DNA of 20,340 bases from an uncultured Thalassospira sp. (GCA_946885765.1 CAMPHD010000014.1:1-20340), one strand, 5' to 3'. Numbered from the stretch's first letter, positions 1 through 8,025 are shown. Numbers and translations are program-made. Notes: generated by a model not told the origin, from the letters alone.

Positions 1-178
1 CGATAATATCGTGGAAGCGTAAAATTGTGCGTTCATGCGGGGCGTAGGACGCAAAGGCATCAGGGTCCAGACGTTCCGGATCAATAACCGAAAGCACATG
101 TGAAACCGAACGGGTCTGATGGGTTAGCAGTTCATCAATGCCACAAATCGTTAAAAGCGAAATTGAAACCGGTTTCAT
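1..178 (-). CDS. Protein-tyrosine-phosphatase family protein, N-terminal fragment (cut by window edge)
   Basis: The minus strand reads from an ATG at 178 with an excellent Shine-Dalgarno GGAGG at 189-185, six bases upstream. The 59 visible residues begin MKPVSISLLTICGIDEL and continue with a VSHVLSVIDP stretch and an ERTILRFHDII end. From memory this matches the N-terminus of the alphaproteobacterial tyrosine phosphatase family (dual-specificity-phosphatase fold), in which a 'THVLSILDP...LRFHDI' block precedes the catalytic CxxxxxR loop. That loop would lie beyond the window, so catalytic competence cannot be judged. The gene is co-directional with the polyamine operon but separated from speB by a terminator hairpin, so it is probably transcribed independently. 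No link to polyamine metabolism is implied. Confidence 0.6.
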   Translation of the reverse strand, partial: MKPVSISLLTICGIDELLTHQTRSVSHVLSVIDPERLDPDAFASYAPHERTILRFHDII

Positions 179-234
179 GTCTTTCCTCCAATACACTGAA
201 TAGCTGAAATAACATCACAGCAGCCGCAAAAAGC

Positions 235-270
235 AAAGGGCCGGTATCGTAAATAATACCGGCCCTTTTT
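235..270 (-). terminator. Intrinsic terminator after speB
   Basis: There is a perfect 10-bp stem GGGCCGGTAT (238-247) / ATACCGGCCC (256-265) with an 8-base loop. It lies 26 bases past the speB stop. In the minus-strand direction it is followed by TTTGCTTTTT. On the plus strand it is followed by TTTTT, so it could work both ways. It ends the puuA-puuR-puuC-speB transcript and separates it from the phosphatase gene. Confidence 0.8.
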
Positions 271-291
271 GAATTCTTTATGATCGCCTGA

Positions 292-1263
292 TTATGGCTT
301 TCGGTTTACCGCATGAATGTTCAGCATTTCCCAGGCAATCGTCGCACCGGCCAATGATGTAATGTCCGATACGTCATAAGGCGGAGAGACTTCAACCACG
401 TCCGAACCGATCAGATTGATACCGCCCGCAAGACCACGCAGGATTGAAACCGCCTGATGGCTGGTCAACCCGCCCAGTACCGGCGTACCAGTCCCCGGGG
501 CATAGCACGGATCAAGTCCATCGATATCAAAGGTGATGTATGCGTGATTGTCACCGACCACATCCTTGATTTTGGCAACGATCTGATCAATCGACATCGC
601 CTGCACATCGGGCCCGTAAAGGATGTTGTATCCATGGGTCGATTCATTGTGCGTACGGATGCCGACCTGGATTGATTTGGATGCATCGACAATGCCGTTC
701 TTTGCCGCATGCCAGAACATGGTGCCATGATCGATACGATCACCGTCATCTTCCCATGTGTCGGAATGCGCATCAAACTGGATCAGCGAAATCCCCTTGC
801 CGTACTTTTCGGCATGGGCTTTCAGGATCGGGTAACTAATGAAATGATCCCCGCCGATGGTCAGCATCTTTGCCCCGGAACTGACGATATCACGTGCGTG
901 ATCCTCGATCATTTCCGGGATTTTGTGCGGATAGCCAGGGTCAATGACCATATCGCCATAGTCAATCACGGCCAGTTCACCGAAAATATCGCGCCCGGAC
1001 GGAAAATGTGGCGCCCATGCAAGGTTGACCGACGCACGACGCACCCCCTGCGGGCCAAGTCGCGTTCCCGGGCGGCTTGACGTTGCAAGGTCAAAGGGAA
1101 TACCCGTGACCGCAACATCAATGCCCGTAAGATCACGGGTATATTTGCGGCGCATGAATGACAGCGCGCCGGAATACATCGGCTCGCTGGTATTCTGATG
1201 CACGGATTTCGCAGTAAAGGCGTTGTCGCCGCCTTTGGTATCAATAACCCCGGTACTGCTCAT
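292..1263 (-). CDS. speB: Agmatinase-family ureohydrolase
   Basis: This 323-residue arginase/agmatinase-fold enzyme is expected to hydrolyse agmatine to putrescine and urea in the cytoplasm. The binuclear manganese motifs are intact: GGDH (137-140), DAHSD (164-168) and DIDGLDP (246-252). H140, D164, H166, D168, D246 and D248 are the likely metal ligands. DHGTMF (178-183) and the DVVEVSPPYD block (288-297) are also typical of agmatinases. The ATG at 1263 has an AAGGGG Shine-Dalgarno about 8 bases upstream. It lies 27 bases after puuC and is the last gene of the puuA-puuR-puuC-speB run, ahead of a strong terminator. That context supports a role in feeding putrescine into the pathway encoded upstream. 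The fold also includes guanidinobutyrase and guanidinopropionase, which sequence reading alone cannot exclude. Confidence 0.88.
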   Translation of the reverse strand: MSSTGVIDTKGGDNAFTAKSVHQNTSEPMYSGALSFMRRKYTRDLTGIDVAVTGIPFDLATSSRPGTRLGPQGVRRASVNLAWAPHFPSGRDIFGELAVIDYGDMVIDPGYPHKIPEMIEDHARDIVSSGAKMLTIGGDHFISYPILKAHAEKYGKGISLIQFDAHSDTWEDDGDRIDHGTMFWHAAKNGIVDASKSIQVGIRTHNESTHGYNILYGPDVQAMSIDQIVAKIKDVVGDNHAYITFDIDGLDPCYAPGTGTPVLGGLTSHQAVSILRGLAGGINLIGSDVVEVSPPYDVSDITSLAGATIAWEMLNIHAVNRKP

Positions 1264-1290
1264 AGTAAGTCCCCTTGTCCTTTCCGAACC

Positions 1291-2796
1291 TCAGGCGTCG
1301 CCCAGTGCAATCCAGGTCGACTTGATTTCACAATATTTGTCCATTGCATGCAGCGAACGGTCGCGACCAGTGCCCGATTGCTTGTAACCGCCAAACGGCA
1401 TGGTGATCGATCCACCGTCCCAGCAATTGACCCAGACAAGACCAGCCCGCAGCTTTTTCGCAGCCAGATGCGCCTTGTTGATATCGCGCGTCCATACGGC
1501 TGCGGCAAGTCCATATGGCGTATCATTTGCCGTCTGAACAGCCTCTTTCCAATCCTTGACCGAAATCACCGACAAAACCGGGCCAAAGATTTCTTCCTTG
1601 GCGATTGTCATGTCGTTTTTGACCGCGTCAAACACGGTTGGCTCGACATAATAACCACCGGACTCGGTACGCGCGCGCTTGCCCCCCGTGCAAAGTTTTG
1701 CCCCCTCTGCCGCACCTTTCTCGATATAGCCCAGAACACGATTCATCTGATTTTCGTCGACAATCGCGCCCATCTGGCTATTGGGATCAAGTGGATCACC
1801 CGGTTGCATCTTGCTGCCTGCGGCAACCACTTTCTCGATGAATTCGTCCTTGATGCTTTCTTCAACAATCAGGCGCGAACCAGCGGTACACACCTCGCCC
1901 TGATTATAGAAAATTCCGCCTGCTGCAGCTTCAGCCGCCGCGTCCATATCCGGACAATCGGCCAGAACGATATTGGGGCTTTTGCCACCGCATTCCAGCC
2001 AGACGCGTTTCATGTTCGACTGACCGGAATATTGCAGGAACAGTTTCCCGACCTCGCCCGAACCGGTGAAGGTCACGCAATCTACATCCGGATGTAGACC
2101 AAGCGCCTTGCCCGCCGTCGGACCAAAGCCCGGCAGAACGTTCAGAACACCGGCTGGAATGCCCGCCTCGACCGCCAGTTCCGCAACACGGATCGCGGTC
2201 AGCGGCGATTGTTCGGCAGGTTTCAGGATGATCGAGTTGCCCATCGCCAATGCCGGGCCAAGCTTCCAGACCGCCATCATCAACGGGAAGTTCCATGGCA
2301 CAACAGCGGCAACCACGCCCAGCGGTTCGCGCGTAATCATGCCGATTGCACGTGCTTCGCCCGGTGAAATTTCGTCATAAATCTTGTCGATCGCCTCGGC
2401 GTACCAGCGGATGCATTTATAGGACAATGGAATGTCATCGCCCGCGGCAAGACTGATCGGTTTGCCCATATCAAGACTTTCAAGCAGCGCCAGTTCGCCA
2501 GCATGCTTTTCCATCAGGTCGGCAAACTTCATCATGACGGCCTTGCGCCTGCCCGGCGATGCTTCCGACCAACTGCCTTTTTCAAAGACTGCACGTGCCG
2601 AGGTCACTGCGCGATTGACGTCTTCGACGTCGCATTCGGCTACTTTGGTCAAAACCTTACCATCGCGCGGGCTGATGCAATCGAATGTCTTGCCCGATAC
2701 GGCATCGACATAGACACCATTGATAAATGCCTTATTGCGGATCGTCAGGCTTGCTGCCTGTGCGCTCAGCTGTTCCAAATTCAACTGGTTTGTCAT
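1291..2796 (-). CDS. puuC: NAD(P)-dependent aldehyde dehydrogenase, gamma-glutamyl-gamma-aminobutyraldehyde type
   Basis: This 501-residue ALDH-superfamily enzyme has all catalytic elements: VPWNF with N169, the cofactor lysine K192, a TFTGSGEVG loop (242-250), general base E268 in ECGGKSP, and nucleophile C303 in NQGEVCTAG. A C-terminal FGGYKQSG motif is present. Length is close to E. coli PuuC (495 residues, from memory). Its likely reaction is oxidation of gamma-glutamyl-gamma-aminobutyraldehyde (PuuB product) or 4-aminobutyraldehyde (transaminase product) to the acid. The start at 2796 is set by a perfect AGGAGG (2809-2804), 7 bases upstream. It sits between the puuR-like regulator and speB in one operon. 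Substrate is inferred from context, since ALDHs of this group accept several aminoaldehydes. Confidence 0.87.
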   Translation of the reverse strand: MTNQLNLEQLSAQAASLTIRNKAFINGVYVDAVSGKTFDCISPRDGKVLTKVAECDVEDVNRAVTSARAVFEKGSWSEASPGRRKAVMMKFADLMEKHAGELALLESLDMGKPISLAAGDDIPLSYKCIRWYAEAIDKIYDEISPGEARAIGMITREPLGVVAAVVPWNFPLMMAVWKLGPALAMGNSIILKPAEQSPLTAIRVAELAVEAGIPAGVLNVLPGFGPTAGKALGLHPDVDCVTFTGSGEVGKLFLQYSGQSNMKRVWLECGGKSPNIVLADCPDMDAAAEAAAGGIFYNQGEVCTAGSRLIVEESIKDEFIEKVVAAGSKMQPGDPLDPNSQMGAIVDENQMNRVLGYIEKGAAEGAKLCTGGKRARTESGGYYVEPTVFDAVKNDMTIAKEEIFGPVLSVISVKDWKEAVQTANDTPYGLAAAVWTRDINKAHLAAKKLRAGLVWVNCWDGGSITMPFGGYKQSGTGRDRSLHAMDKYCEIKSTWIALGDA

Positions 2797-2865
2797 CGGA
2801 AATCCTCCTGACGGGTCGCGCGTTCTGTTTGTTCCGCGCTGTATTCAAACATGATGATTGTGCAA

Positions 2866-3414
2866 TCAGTATGACGGTGGTGTCGCGGCACTGACGACTT
2901 CGCATTCAACGTCGCCTGCATTGCGAAACCGGTGCGGAATTTCCGCATTGAAGTAATAGGCATCACCCGGCCCAAGAATCTGAATCCGTTCGCCCACCGT
3001 TACTTCAAGCTTGCCACGGACAACAACACCAGCTTCCTCGCCCTTCTGGACGATCAGATTGTCGCCGGTATCGCCGCCGGACGGATAGATTTCATGAAGG
3101 ACGCGCAGATTGCGGTCCTTTCTGGTCGCGCCGACCAGACGCATCGACATGGTGCCATCGGAAAGTTCGACGAGGTCTTCCTTGCGAAAGAAAATCTCCT
3201 CGCCGTTCTCCAGATCAATCGTAAAGAAGTTGATCAGGCTCATGGGGATGCCTGCCAGAACCTTGGCCAGACTGTCGACCGACGGGCTGACCCGGTTCTG
3301 CTCAATCGTTGATATCGTGCTGTTGGTGACACCGGCGCGGCGCGCCAGCTCCCGCTGGGACAGCCCGTACATCGTTCGCACAGCTTTCAGGCGATCCCCA
3401 ACCTTTTGAGACAT
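2866..3414 (-). CDS. puuR: XRE/cupin transcriptional regulator, PuuR-like
   Basis: The protein has 182 residues from this start. An XRE helix-turn-helix lies at residues 8-62 (RLKAVRTMYGLSQRELARRA, then STISTIEQNRVSPS). A C-terminal cupin follows at about 105-178, with a QKGEEAG strand and IPHRFRN. Layout and the closing SAATPPSY resemble E. coli PuuR, the putrescine-responsive repressor of puu genes. I chose the ATG at 3414 because it has an AGGGA Shine-Dalgarno about 10 bases upstream and gives the family N-terminus. An in-frame ATG at 3453 would add 13 residues but has no visible ribosome site. The gene lies between puuA and puuC in the same operon, so it probably autoregulates by acting at the divergent region upstream of puuA. 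Inverted repeats with TGTTC/GAACA cores there are candidate sites. Confidence 0.85.
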   Translation of the reverse strand: MSQKVGDRLKAVRTMYGLSQRELARRAGVTNSTISTIEQNRVSPSVDSLAKVLAGIPMSLINFFTIDLENGEEIFFRKEDLVELSDGTMSMRLVGATRKDRNLRVLHEIYPSGGDTGDNLIVQKGEEAGVVVRGKLEVTVGERIQILGPGDAYYFNAEIPHRFRNAGDVECEVVSAATPPSY

Positions 3415-3468
3415 CCGGACTTTTCCCTGTCGATCGCTCTTGTTGGCGATCATTCTGCAAAAATTGCG

Positions 3469-4851
3469 TTATACCGCATCAAGATACCAGCGATATTCAA
3501 GCGGCGTGACCTCGGAGAAGAATTCGTCATATTCGGAACGTCGGCAAATATCGAACACATCGACAAACCGTTCCCCCAGATATTCACGAACGATTTTTCC
3601 CTCAATAAAGTGATCAAGCGCCGAAATCATGCTGCGCGGGACAACACGTCCCCCGTGCTGCTCGTAACCGTTGCCAACAATCGGCTCGCCCGGATCAAGT
3701 TTGCTCTTCATGCCGTAATGCATGCCCGCCAAAACACAGGCCAGAACCAGATACGGGTTGGCATCCGCGCCCGATACACGATGTTCGATACGGGCCGCTT
3801 CCGGGCCACCAGCCGGAATACGCAGGGCCACAGTACGGTTGTTAAGCCCCCAGTTCGGCGACATCGGCGCATAGGCCTTGTTCTGGAACCGGCGATAGGA
3901 ATTCGGGTTTGGCGCAAAGATCGCCATGCTTTCAAACATTGACGCCTGCAAGCCGCCAATTGCGTTCAACAGCAGGTCGGAAACATCCTCGTCCCCCTTG
4001 GGCGACAGGGCGTTGTTTCCTTCCTCGTCACGCAGCGATACATGAACGTGCAATCCGTTGCCCGCCTGATCGGAATAGGGTTTTGCCATGAAAGTCGCGG
4101 TTACACCGTGATCCCAGGCGATGCCTTTGACAACGCGTTTAAGCTGCATGGCGTGATCAGCCGCCTGCATCGGGTCATTCACATGTCCTAGATTGATTTC
4201 AAACTGGCCGGGCCCGGCTTCGGCGACGATAGTATCGGCCGGAATGCCCTGCCGGTTCAGTTCGGCAACCGCATCATGCAGGACTTTTTCGAAATCCTCG
4301 ATCTGCTGCAGGCCATAGACCTGCACACCATCAGATGCGATACCGCCGCCAAGCGGTGCAGGCGGCAAGGGTGCGGCGGTTTGTTCGTTCTGATCTGCCA
4401 GATAGAATTCAAGTTCAAGCGCAACGGTCGGATAAAAACCGTCGGCCGCCAAACGGTCAACAACTCCCTGCAACACATTGCGCGGATCGGCGAAAAATCT
4501 GGTGCCATCCAGATTATACAGGCTCATCATCACCTGCGCCAACGGCAGTTCCCCATACGGAACAGCATGCAGCGTACCGGGGATCGGTTTGGCCAGATTG
4601 TCCTGATCACCACTGGACCAGAGCATGCCTGTACCTTCCGGGTTGTCGCCGGTGATGTCCACCAGACACACGGAACCCGGCATATTGATGCCTTCGTGAA
4701 AGCTTTTAAGAAACTTCTGCTTGCTGATTCGCTTGCCGCGAAACACCCCGTTTACATCCGGAATAAGCAATTCAATAAGTTCAATATCTGGGTTTGCTTC
4801 AAAGAATCGTTGAGCTTCCGCCCTACTGTCTTCGACGAACGATTTGTTCAT
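3469..4851 (-). CDS. puuA: Gamma-glutamylputrescine synthetase (glutamine synthetase superfamily)
   Basis: This 460-residue enzyme has the full glutamine synthetase fold. It carries metal/substrate glutamates in ELEF (146-149), the EAGPGQFEINL block (211-221), the ATP-side NGLHVHVSL motif (265-273), NSYRRF (317-322) and EHRVSGADANPYL (356-368). PuuA ligates glutamate to putrescine with ATP, protecting the amine and opening the gamma-glutamyl route of putrescine degradation. PuuA-type assignment over a housekeeping GlnA rests on the short N-terminal domain and on neighbours PuuR, PuuC and SpeB. The start at 4851 has GGGAG (4865-4861) 9 bases upstream. It is the first gene of the operon, with regulator puuR following. 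Other polyamine glutamylases (for example spermine-specific SpuI-type or GlnA homologues in Pseudomonas) remain alternatives, so the exact amine is inferred. Confidence 0.88.
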   Translation of the reverse strand: MNKSFVEDSRAEAQRFFEANPDIELIELLIPDVNGVFRGKRISKQKFLKSFHEGINMPGSVCLVDITGDNPEGTGMLWSSGDQDNLAKPIPGTLHAVPYGELPLAQVMMSLYNLDGTRFFADPRNVLQGVVDRLAADGFYPTVALELEFYLADQNEQTAAPLPPAPLGGGIASDGVQVYGLQQIEDFEKVLHDAVAELNRQGIPADTIVAEAGPGQFEINLGHVNDPMQAADHAMQLKRVVKGIAWDHGVTATFMAKPYSDQAGNGLHVHVSLRDEEGNNALSPKGDEDVSDLLLNAIGGLQASMFESMAIFAPNPNSYRRFQNKAYAPMSPNWGLNNRTVALRIPAGGPEAARIEHRVSGADANPYLVLACVLAGMHYGMKSKLDPGEPIVGNGYEQHGGRVVPRSMISALDHFIEGKIVREYLGERFVDVFDICRRSEYDEFFSEVTPLEYRWYLDAV

Positions 4852-4996
4852 CGTCTAATACTCCCGGAAAAGCCTCTTTATTTTACGTTCTCATGGTGCC
4901 CCGCCCGGTGATCGCGGTCAAGCCCCTCGTGCGATATATCGTGCAAATAATGCACTGCAAAATAACAACCACCCGCGACAATGACTGAATGCCCAA

Positions 4997-5011
4997 GCTG
5001 TTTAAAACAGC
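4997..5011. promoter_or_regulatory. Perfect 15-base palindrome, candidate operator
   Basis: GCTGTTT-A-AAACAGC is an exact inverted repeat around one central A. It is followed 5 bases later by a second inverted repeat CATAT-TAA-ATATG (5017-5029). It sits roughly midway between the divergent puuA and spuC starts. Symmetry of this quality in a control region suggests a dimeric regulator site. The protein that binds it is unknown. Confidence 0.45.
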
Positions 5012-5074
5012 CATCACATATTAAATATGGCTCCAAAACGCCAAAATTGTTTCATGAAATTTCCCCTTGCAAAG

Positions 5075-5114
5075 GTGTTCAAAAAAACGAACACTAAACC
5101 CAGATGTTCAACAT
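5075..5114. promoter_or_regulatory. Candidate PuuR-type operator cluster upstream of spuC
   Basis: The inverted repeat GTGTTC (5075-5080) / GAACAC (5089-5094) is followed by the palindrome ATGTT-C-AACAT (5104-5114). This gives three TGTTC/GAACA half-sites within 40 bases. The E. coli PuuR recognition sequence, as I recall it, ends in TGAACA, so the shared core is suggestive. The cluster lies 40-79 bases before the aminotransferase ATG, where a repressor could block initiation. Confidence 0.4.
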
Positions 5115-5153
5115 ATCGCACAAAACAGGCAAGCATCGCTGTCAGGAGACGTT

Positions 5154-6524
5154 ATGAATAATTTCGACAAAACCGCCTATTGGCAGGATATTGATCAGCA
5201 ACACCACATTCATCCGTTTACCGATACGGCGGATCTGAACAGCCGTGGCACGCGCGTTATTACGCGCGCCAAAGGCGTGTTCATCGAAGATTCGTATGGC
5301 AAACAATATCTCGATGGCATGGCCGGTCTGTGGTGCGTAAATGTCGGATATGGCCGCAAGGAACTTGCCGAAGCCGCCTATAACCAGATGCTTGAACTGC
5401 CTTATTACAACAACTTCTTCCAGTGTGCGAATACGCCCGCGATCGAGCTTTCAAAGGTTCTTGCGGAAATCACGCCGGACGGATTGAACCACGTATTCTA
5501 CGCCAATTCCGGATCGGAAGCGAACGACACGGTCGTGCGCATGGTGCGCCAGTACTGGAAGCTTAAAGGCCAGCCGGAACGTACATACATTATCAGCCGC
5601 AAAAACGCCTATCACGGATCGACGATTGCCGGTTCATCTCTTGGCGGGATGGCTGGCATGCACGCGCAGGGCGGGCCGCTTTTGCCTGATGTCACCCATA
5701 TCGATCAACCATACTGGTACGGTGAAGGTGGTGATCATACCCCCGAAGAATTCGGCCTAATTGTCGCGCGCAAGCTTGAAGAAAAAATCGAGGAACTCGG
5801 TGCGGATCGCGTCGGTGCCTTTATCGGTGAACCGATCCAGGGGGCCGGTGGCGTAATCATTCCACCATCGACCTACTGGCCGGAAATTCAGCGTATCTGC
5901 AAGAAATACGACATACTTCTGATTGCTGACGAAGTCATTTGCGGCTTTGGCCGTACCGGCAACTGGTTTGGTTCCGATACTTTCGGCATCAAGCCGGACC
6001 TGATGCCGATGGCAAAGGGCATGTCGTCGGGATATCTTCCGATTTCAGCCGTCATGGTGGGTGAACGGGTTGCCGATGTGCTGATCAACGAATGCGGCGA
6101 ATTCACCCATGGCTTCACCTATTCCGGACACCCGGCAGCAGCAGCAGTGGCATTGGAAAACATCCGCATCATTCGTGATGAAAAACTGGTTGAACGTGTT
6201 CGCGATGATATCGGTCCGTATTTTGCCGAAAAGCTCAAAACCCTAGCCGATCATCCGCTGGTCGGGGCCGTTGAAACCGTCGGCTTGATTGCCGGTATTC
6301 CGCTGGTAGAAAACAAGGCAACGCGCAAACCGTTCGATAAACCGGGCACGGTCGGCACCATCTGCCGTGATGCCTGTGTGGAAAATGGCGTTATCATGCG
6401 GGCCTGCGGTGATCGCATGGTGGCCTCGCCGCCGCTTTGCATCACGCACAGCGAAGTTGATGAACTGGTCAAACGAGCCCGTGCCGCTTTTGATGCAACA
6501 GCCAAAAAAATCGGAAAAATGTAA
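5154..6524 (+). CDS. spuC: Class III omega-aminotransferase, putrescine:pyruvate type
   Basis: This is a 456-residue PLP-dependent fold-type I aminotransferase of the omega-amino acid:pyruvate class. It shows NSGSEAND (118-125, phosphate binding), the NAYHGST block (151-157), D259 in IADEV (pyridine nitrogen partner) and the Schiff-base lysine K288 in MPMAKGMSSGYLP. The length equals that I recall for P. aeruginosa SpuC, which transfers the amino group of putrescine to pyruvate to give 4-aminobutyraldehyde and alanine. The start at 5154 is chosen for its AGGAG at 5144-5148; an upstream in-frame ATG at 5067 lies inside the operator-like repeats and has no ribosome site. It is divergent from puuA and gives a second, ligation-independent putrescine route sharing the aldehyde dehydrogenase. 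Other diamine or beta-alanine substrates are possible. Confidence 0.87.
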   Translation: MNNFDKTAYWQDIDQQHHIHPFTDTADLNSRGTRVITRAKGVFIEDSYGKQYLDGMAGLWCVNVGYGRKELAEAAYNQMLELPYYNNFFQCANTPAIELSKVLAEITPDGLNHVFYANSGSEANDTVVRMVRQYWKLKGQPERTYIISRKNAYHGSTIAGSSLGGMAGMHAQGGPLLPDVTHIDQPYWYGEGGDHTPEEFGLIVARKLEEKIEELGADRVGAFIGEPIQGAGGVIIPPSTYWPEIQRICKKYDILLIADEVICGFGRTGNWFGSDTFGIKPDLMPMAKGMSSGYLPISAVMVGERVADVLINECGEFTHGFTYSGHPAAAAVALENIRIIRDEKLVERVRDDIGPYFAEKLKTLADHPLVGAVETVGLIAGIPLVENKATRKPFDKPGTVGTICRDACVENGVIMRACGDRMVASPPLCITHSEVDELVKRARAAFDATAKKIGKM

Positions 6525-6549
6525 GTTCCGATTTAAATCAAGACATTAC

Positions 6550-6589
6550 ACAAACACCCGGCGCGATATATCATCCGCCGGGTGTTTGT
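6550..6589 (+). terminator. Strong hairpin after spuC, probable terminator or attenuator
   Basis: There is a perfect 14-bp stem ACAAACACCCGGCG (6550-6563) / CGCCGGGTGTTTGT (6576-6589) with a 12-base loop. It starts 25 bases after the spuC stop and ends 32 bases before the next gene. There is no long T tract, although the 3' arm is T-rich and is followed by CATTTG. It may end most spuC transcripts or partially insulate the oxidase gene downstream. Confidence 0.6.
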
Positions 6590-6621
6590 CATTTGCCCCG
6601 CTATCACCCCAAGAGTACCCC

Positions 6622-7971
6622 ATGCTTAAACGACTTTATCAACCCCCGGCCTATCAGACTGCCAGCTTGCCCAACACTTACTGGGCCGCCAGTGGAGGCT
6701 CCCTGCCCGATTGTGAAAAAATGCCGGATGACGACACAATCACCATCGATGTCGCCGTTATCGGCGGCGGATATACCGGCCTGTCGACCGCGTTGGAACT
6801 GGCTGAAAACGGGGTCCCGGTTGCAGGTTTCGTTCCGGGACGCAGTTCTTGGGGCGCATCCGGGCGCCATCGCGGGTTTTGGTGCATGGGCGGCAGCGGT
6901 AAAAGTTACAGCCAGCTTGCCAAACAGTTTGGCGAGGATGAAACGCGCCATTTCGCCCGCCTTCAACGTCGCGCTATCGACCTAGTCGCATCACGACTGG
7001 ATGACTGGAAAGTCGATGCAGACCGTCATTCAAACGGTGAAATCATTCTTGCCCACAGATCGAACCGGGTGGCAGAACTGCGCGAAGATGCCGCTGAAAC
7101 CGCGCATTTCACCGATATCAAAACCGAATTCCTGACGCGTGAACAGCTTCGCGAACGCGGCCTTGCTGCCAATGAAACCTATGGTGGCCTCCACGTCAAA
7201 GCCGGGTTTGGCCTGCATCCGATGAAATATCTGGTGGGGCTTCATCAGCAATGCGCAGCCAGGGGTGTTCGGATATTCGAACAGGCGACCATCGACGGAC
7301 TGAATGACACCGGTAACAGCTATCAACTGTCCTGCGGCAAAGCCCGGATTTCAGCCCGAAAGGTCGTGATTGCGACCAATGGATATAGTGCGGAAAACCT
7401 GCCCGACTGGATCGGTGGACGATTGATGCCCGTCTTTTCCGGTATCCTCGTTACGCGCCCGATATCCGATGACGAGTTTGCCGCACAGGGCTGGACCAGC
7501 GATCTGATGGCGTTTGATAGCCGCATTCTGCTGCATTATTTCCGTAAGCTTCCCGATAACCGGTTCATGTTTGGTGGCCGTGGCGGCATCACCGCAACTC
7601 CCGCCGCCTTTAACGCGGCCAAGCAGCATCTTTTGAGGCATTTTCACCGCATGTTCCCGGCATGGCAGGACGTTGAAATCACCCATCACTGGAATGGTCT
7701 TGCCTGTCTTTCGCAATCGTTCCGTCCCTATCTTGGCCGGGTTCCGGGCCATCGCGATGTCTGGACGGGATTGGCGTGGCACGGCAATGGTGTGGCACTT
7801 GGCAGTCTTGCCGGTCAGATGCTGGGCCGACAAATTCTGGGCACACAGGGGTCGGATGCAATCGGTACCATAATGGGCACGCCGCCAGACCGTTTCCCGC
7901 TGGCACGGTTCCGCCGGATTGGACGCAGCCTTGCCTATCGCTATTACGGATTGCGCGACGAGTTTGCGTAA
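6622..7971 (+). CDS. FAD-dependent oxidoreductase of the DAO/PuuB family with atypical cofactor site
   Basis: This 449-residue protein begins with an amine-oxidase-like N-terminus and a Rossmann motif VIGGGYTGLSTALELAE (46-62). It ends in the conserved WNGLACLSQSFRPYLGR and WHGNGVALGSLAGQMLG regions that bind FAD in this family. It is expected to oxidise an amine such as gamma-glutamylputrescine using oxygen. Oddities: the acidic residue that normally ends the second beta strand and binds the FAD ribose is Val71 (GFVPGRSSWGAS instead of an LLEA-type strand), and the usual GRNGG is GRHRG (81-85). The paralogue at 9404-10717 keeps both motifs. The ATG at 6622 has only a weak AAGAG site. The gene lies after the spuC hairpin and 54 bases before the globin gene. 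It may have altered cofactor binding or be partly degraded. Substrate is unknown. Confidence 0.75.
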   Translation: MLKRLYQPPAYQTASLPNTYWAASGGSLPDCEKMPDDDTITIDVAVIGGGYTGLSTALELAENGVPVAGFVPGRSSWGASGRHRGFWCMGGSGKSYSQLAKQFGEDETRHFARLQRRAIDLVASRLDDWKVDADRHSNGEIILAHRSNRVAELREDAAETAHFTDIKTEFLTREQLRERGLAANETYGGLHVKAGFGLHPMKYLVGLHQQCAARGVRIFEQATIDGLNDTGNSYQLSCGKARISARKVVIATNGYSAENLPDWIGGRLMPVFSGILVTRPISDDEFAAQGWTSDLMAFDSRILLHYFRKLPDNRFMFGGRGGITATPAAFNAAKQHLLRHFHRMFPAWQDVEITHHWNGLACLSQSFRPYLGRVPGHRDVWTGLAWHGNGVALGSLAGQMLGRQILGTQGSDAIGTIMGTPPDRFPLARFRRIGRSLAYRYYGLRDEFA

Positions 7972-8025
7972 TAGAACAAACTGACTTATGTCATGTCGCG
8001 GCAGCCCATTTATCACGAGACCAGC

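Larger units (their letters stand above)
4852..5153. promoter_or_regulatory. Divergent control region between puuA and spuC
   Basis: This 302-base stretch holds no gene. It must contain the promoters of the minus-strand puuA operon and the plus-strand aminotransferase. Visible structure: the palindrome CGATATATCG at 4932-4941; TGCA-N5-TGCA at 4942-4954; a perfect 15-base palindrome GCTGTTTAAAACAGC at 4997-5011; CATAT-TAA-ATATG at 5017-5029; GTGTTC-N8-GAACAC at 5075-5094; and ATGTTCAACAT at 5104-5114. The DNA is notably AT-richer than the flanking genes. No sigma70 promoter is clear. The best -35 towards puuA is TTGACC (about 4922-4917), with only a weak -10. Confidence 0.7.

Noticed and set aside
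1198..2097. Long plus-strand open frame (299 codons) opposite the agmatinase and aldehyde dehydrogenase genes.
   Set aside because: It is antisense to two genes with complete catalytic motifs, shows no recognisable domain, and its composition is that of a shadow frame.
2818..2839. GCGCG/CGCGC inverted repeat with a 12-base loop between the puuR-like gene and puuC.
   Set aside because: Only 5-bp arms of simple alternating GC inside an operon, with no T tract; too weak to call a terminator or operator.
4932..4954. CGATATATCG palindrome and TGCA-N5-TGCA repeat near puuA; a similar CGATATAT occurs in the hairpin loop at 6564-6571.
   Set aside because: Short, AT-rich and likely to recur by chance; no shared flanks, so not called as a repeat family or operator of its own.
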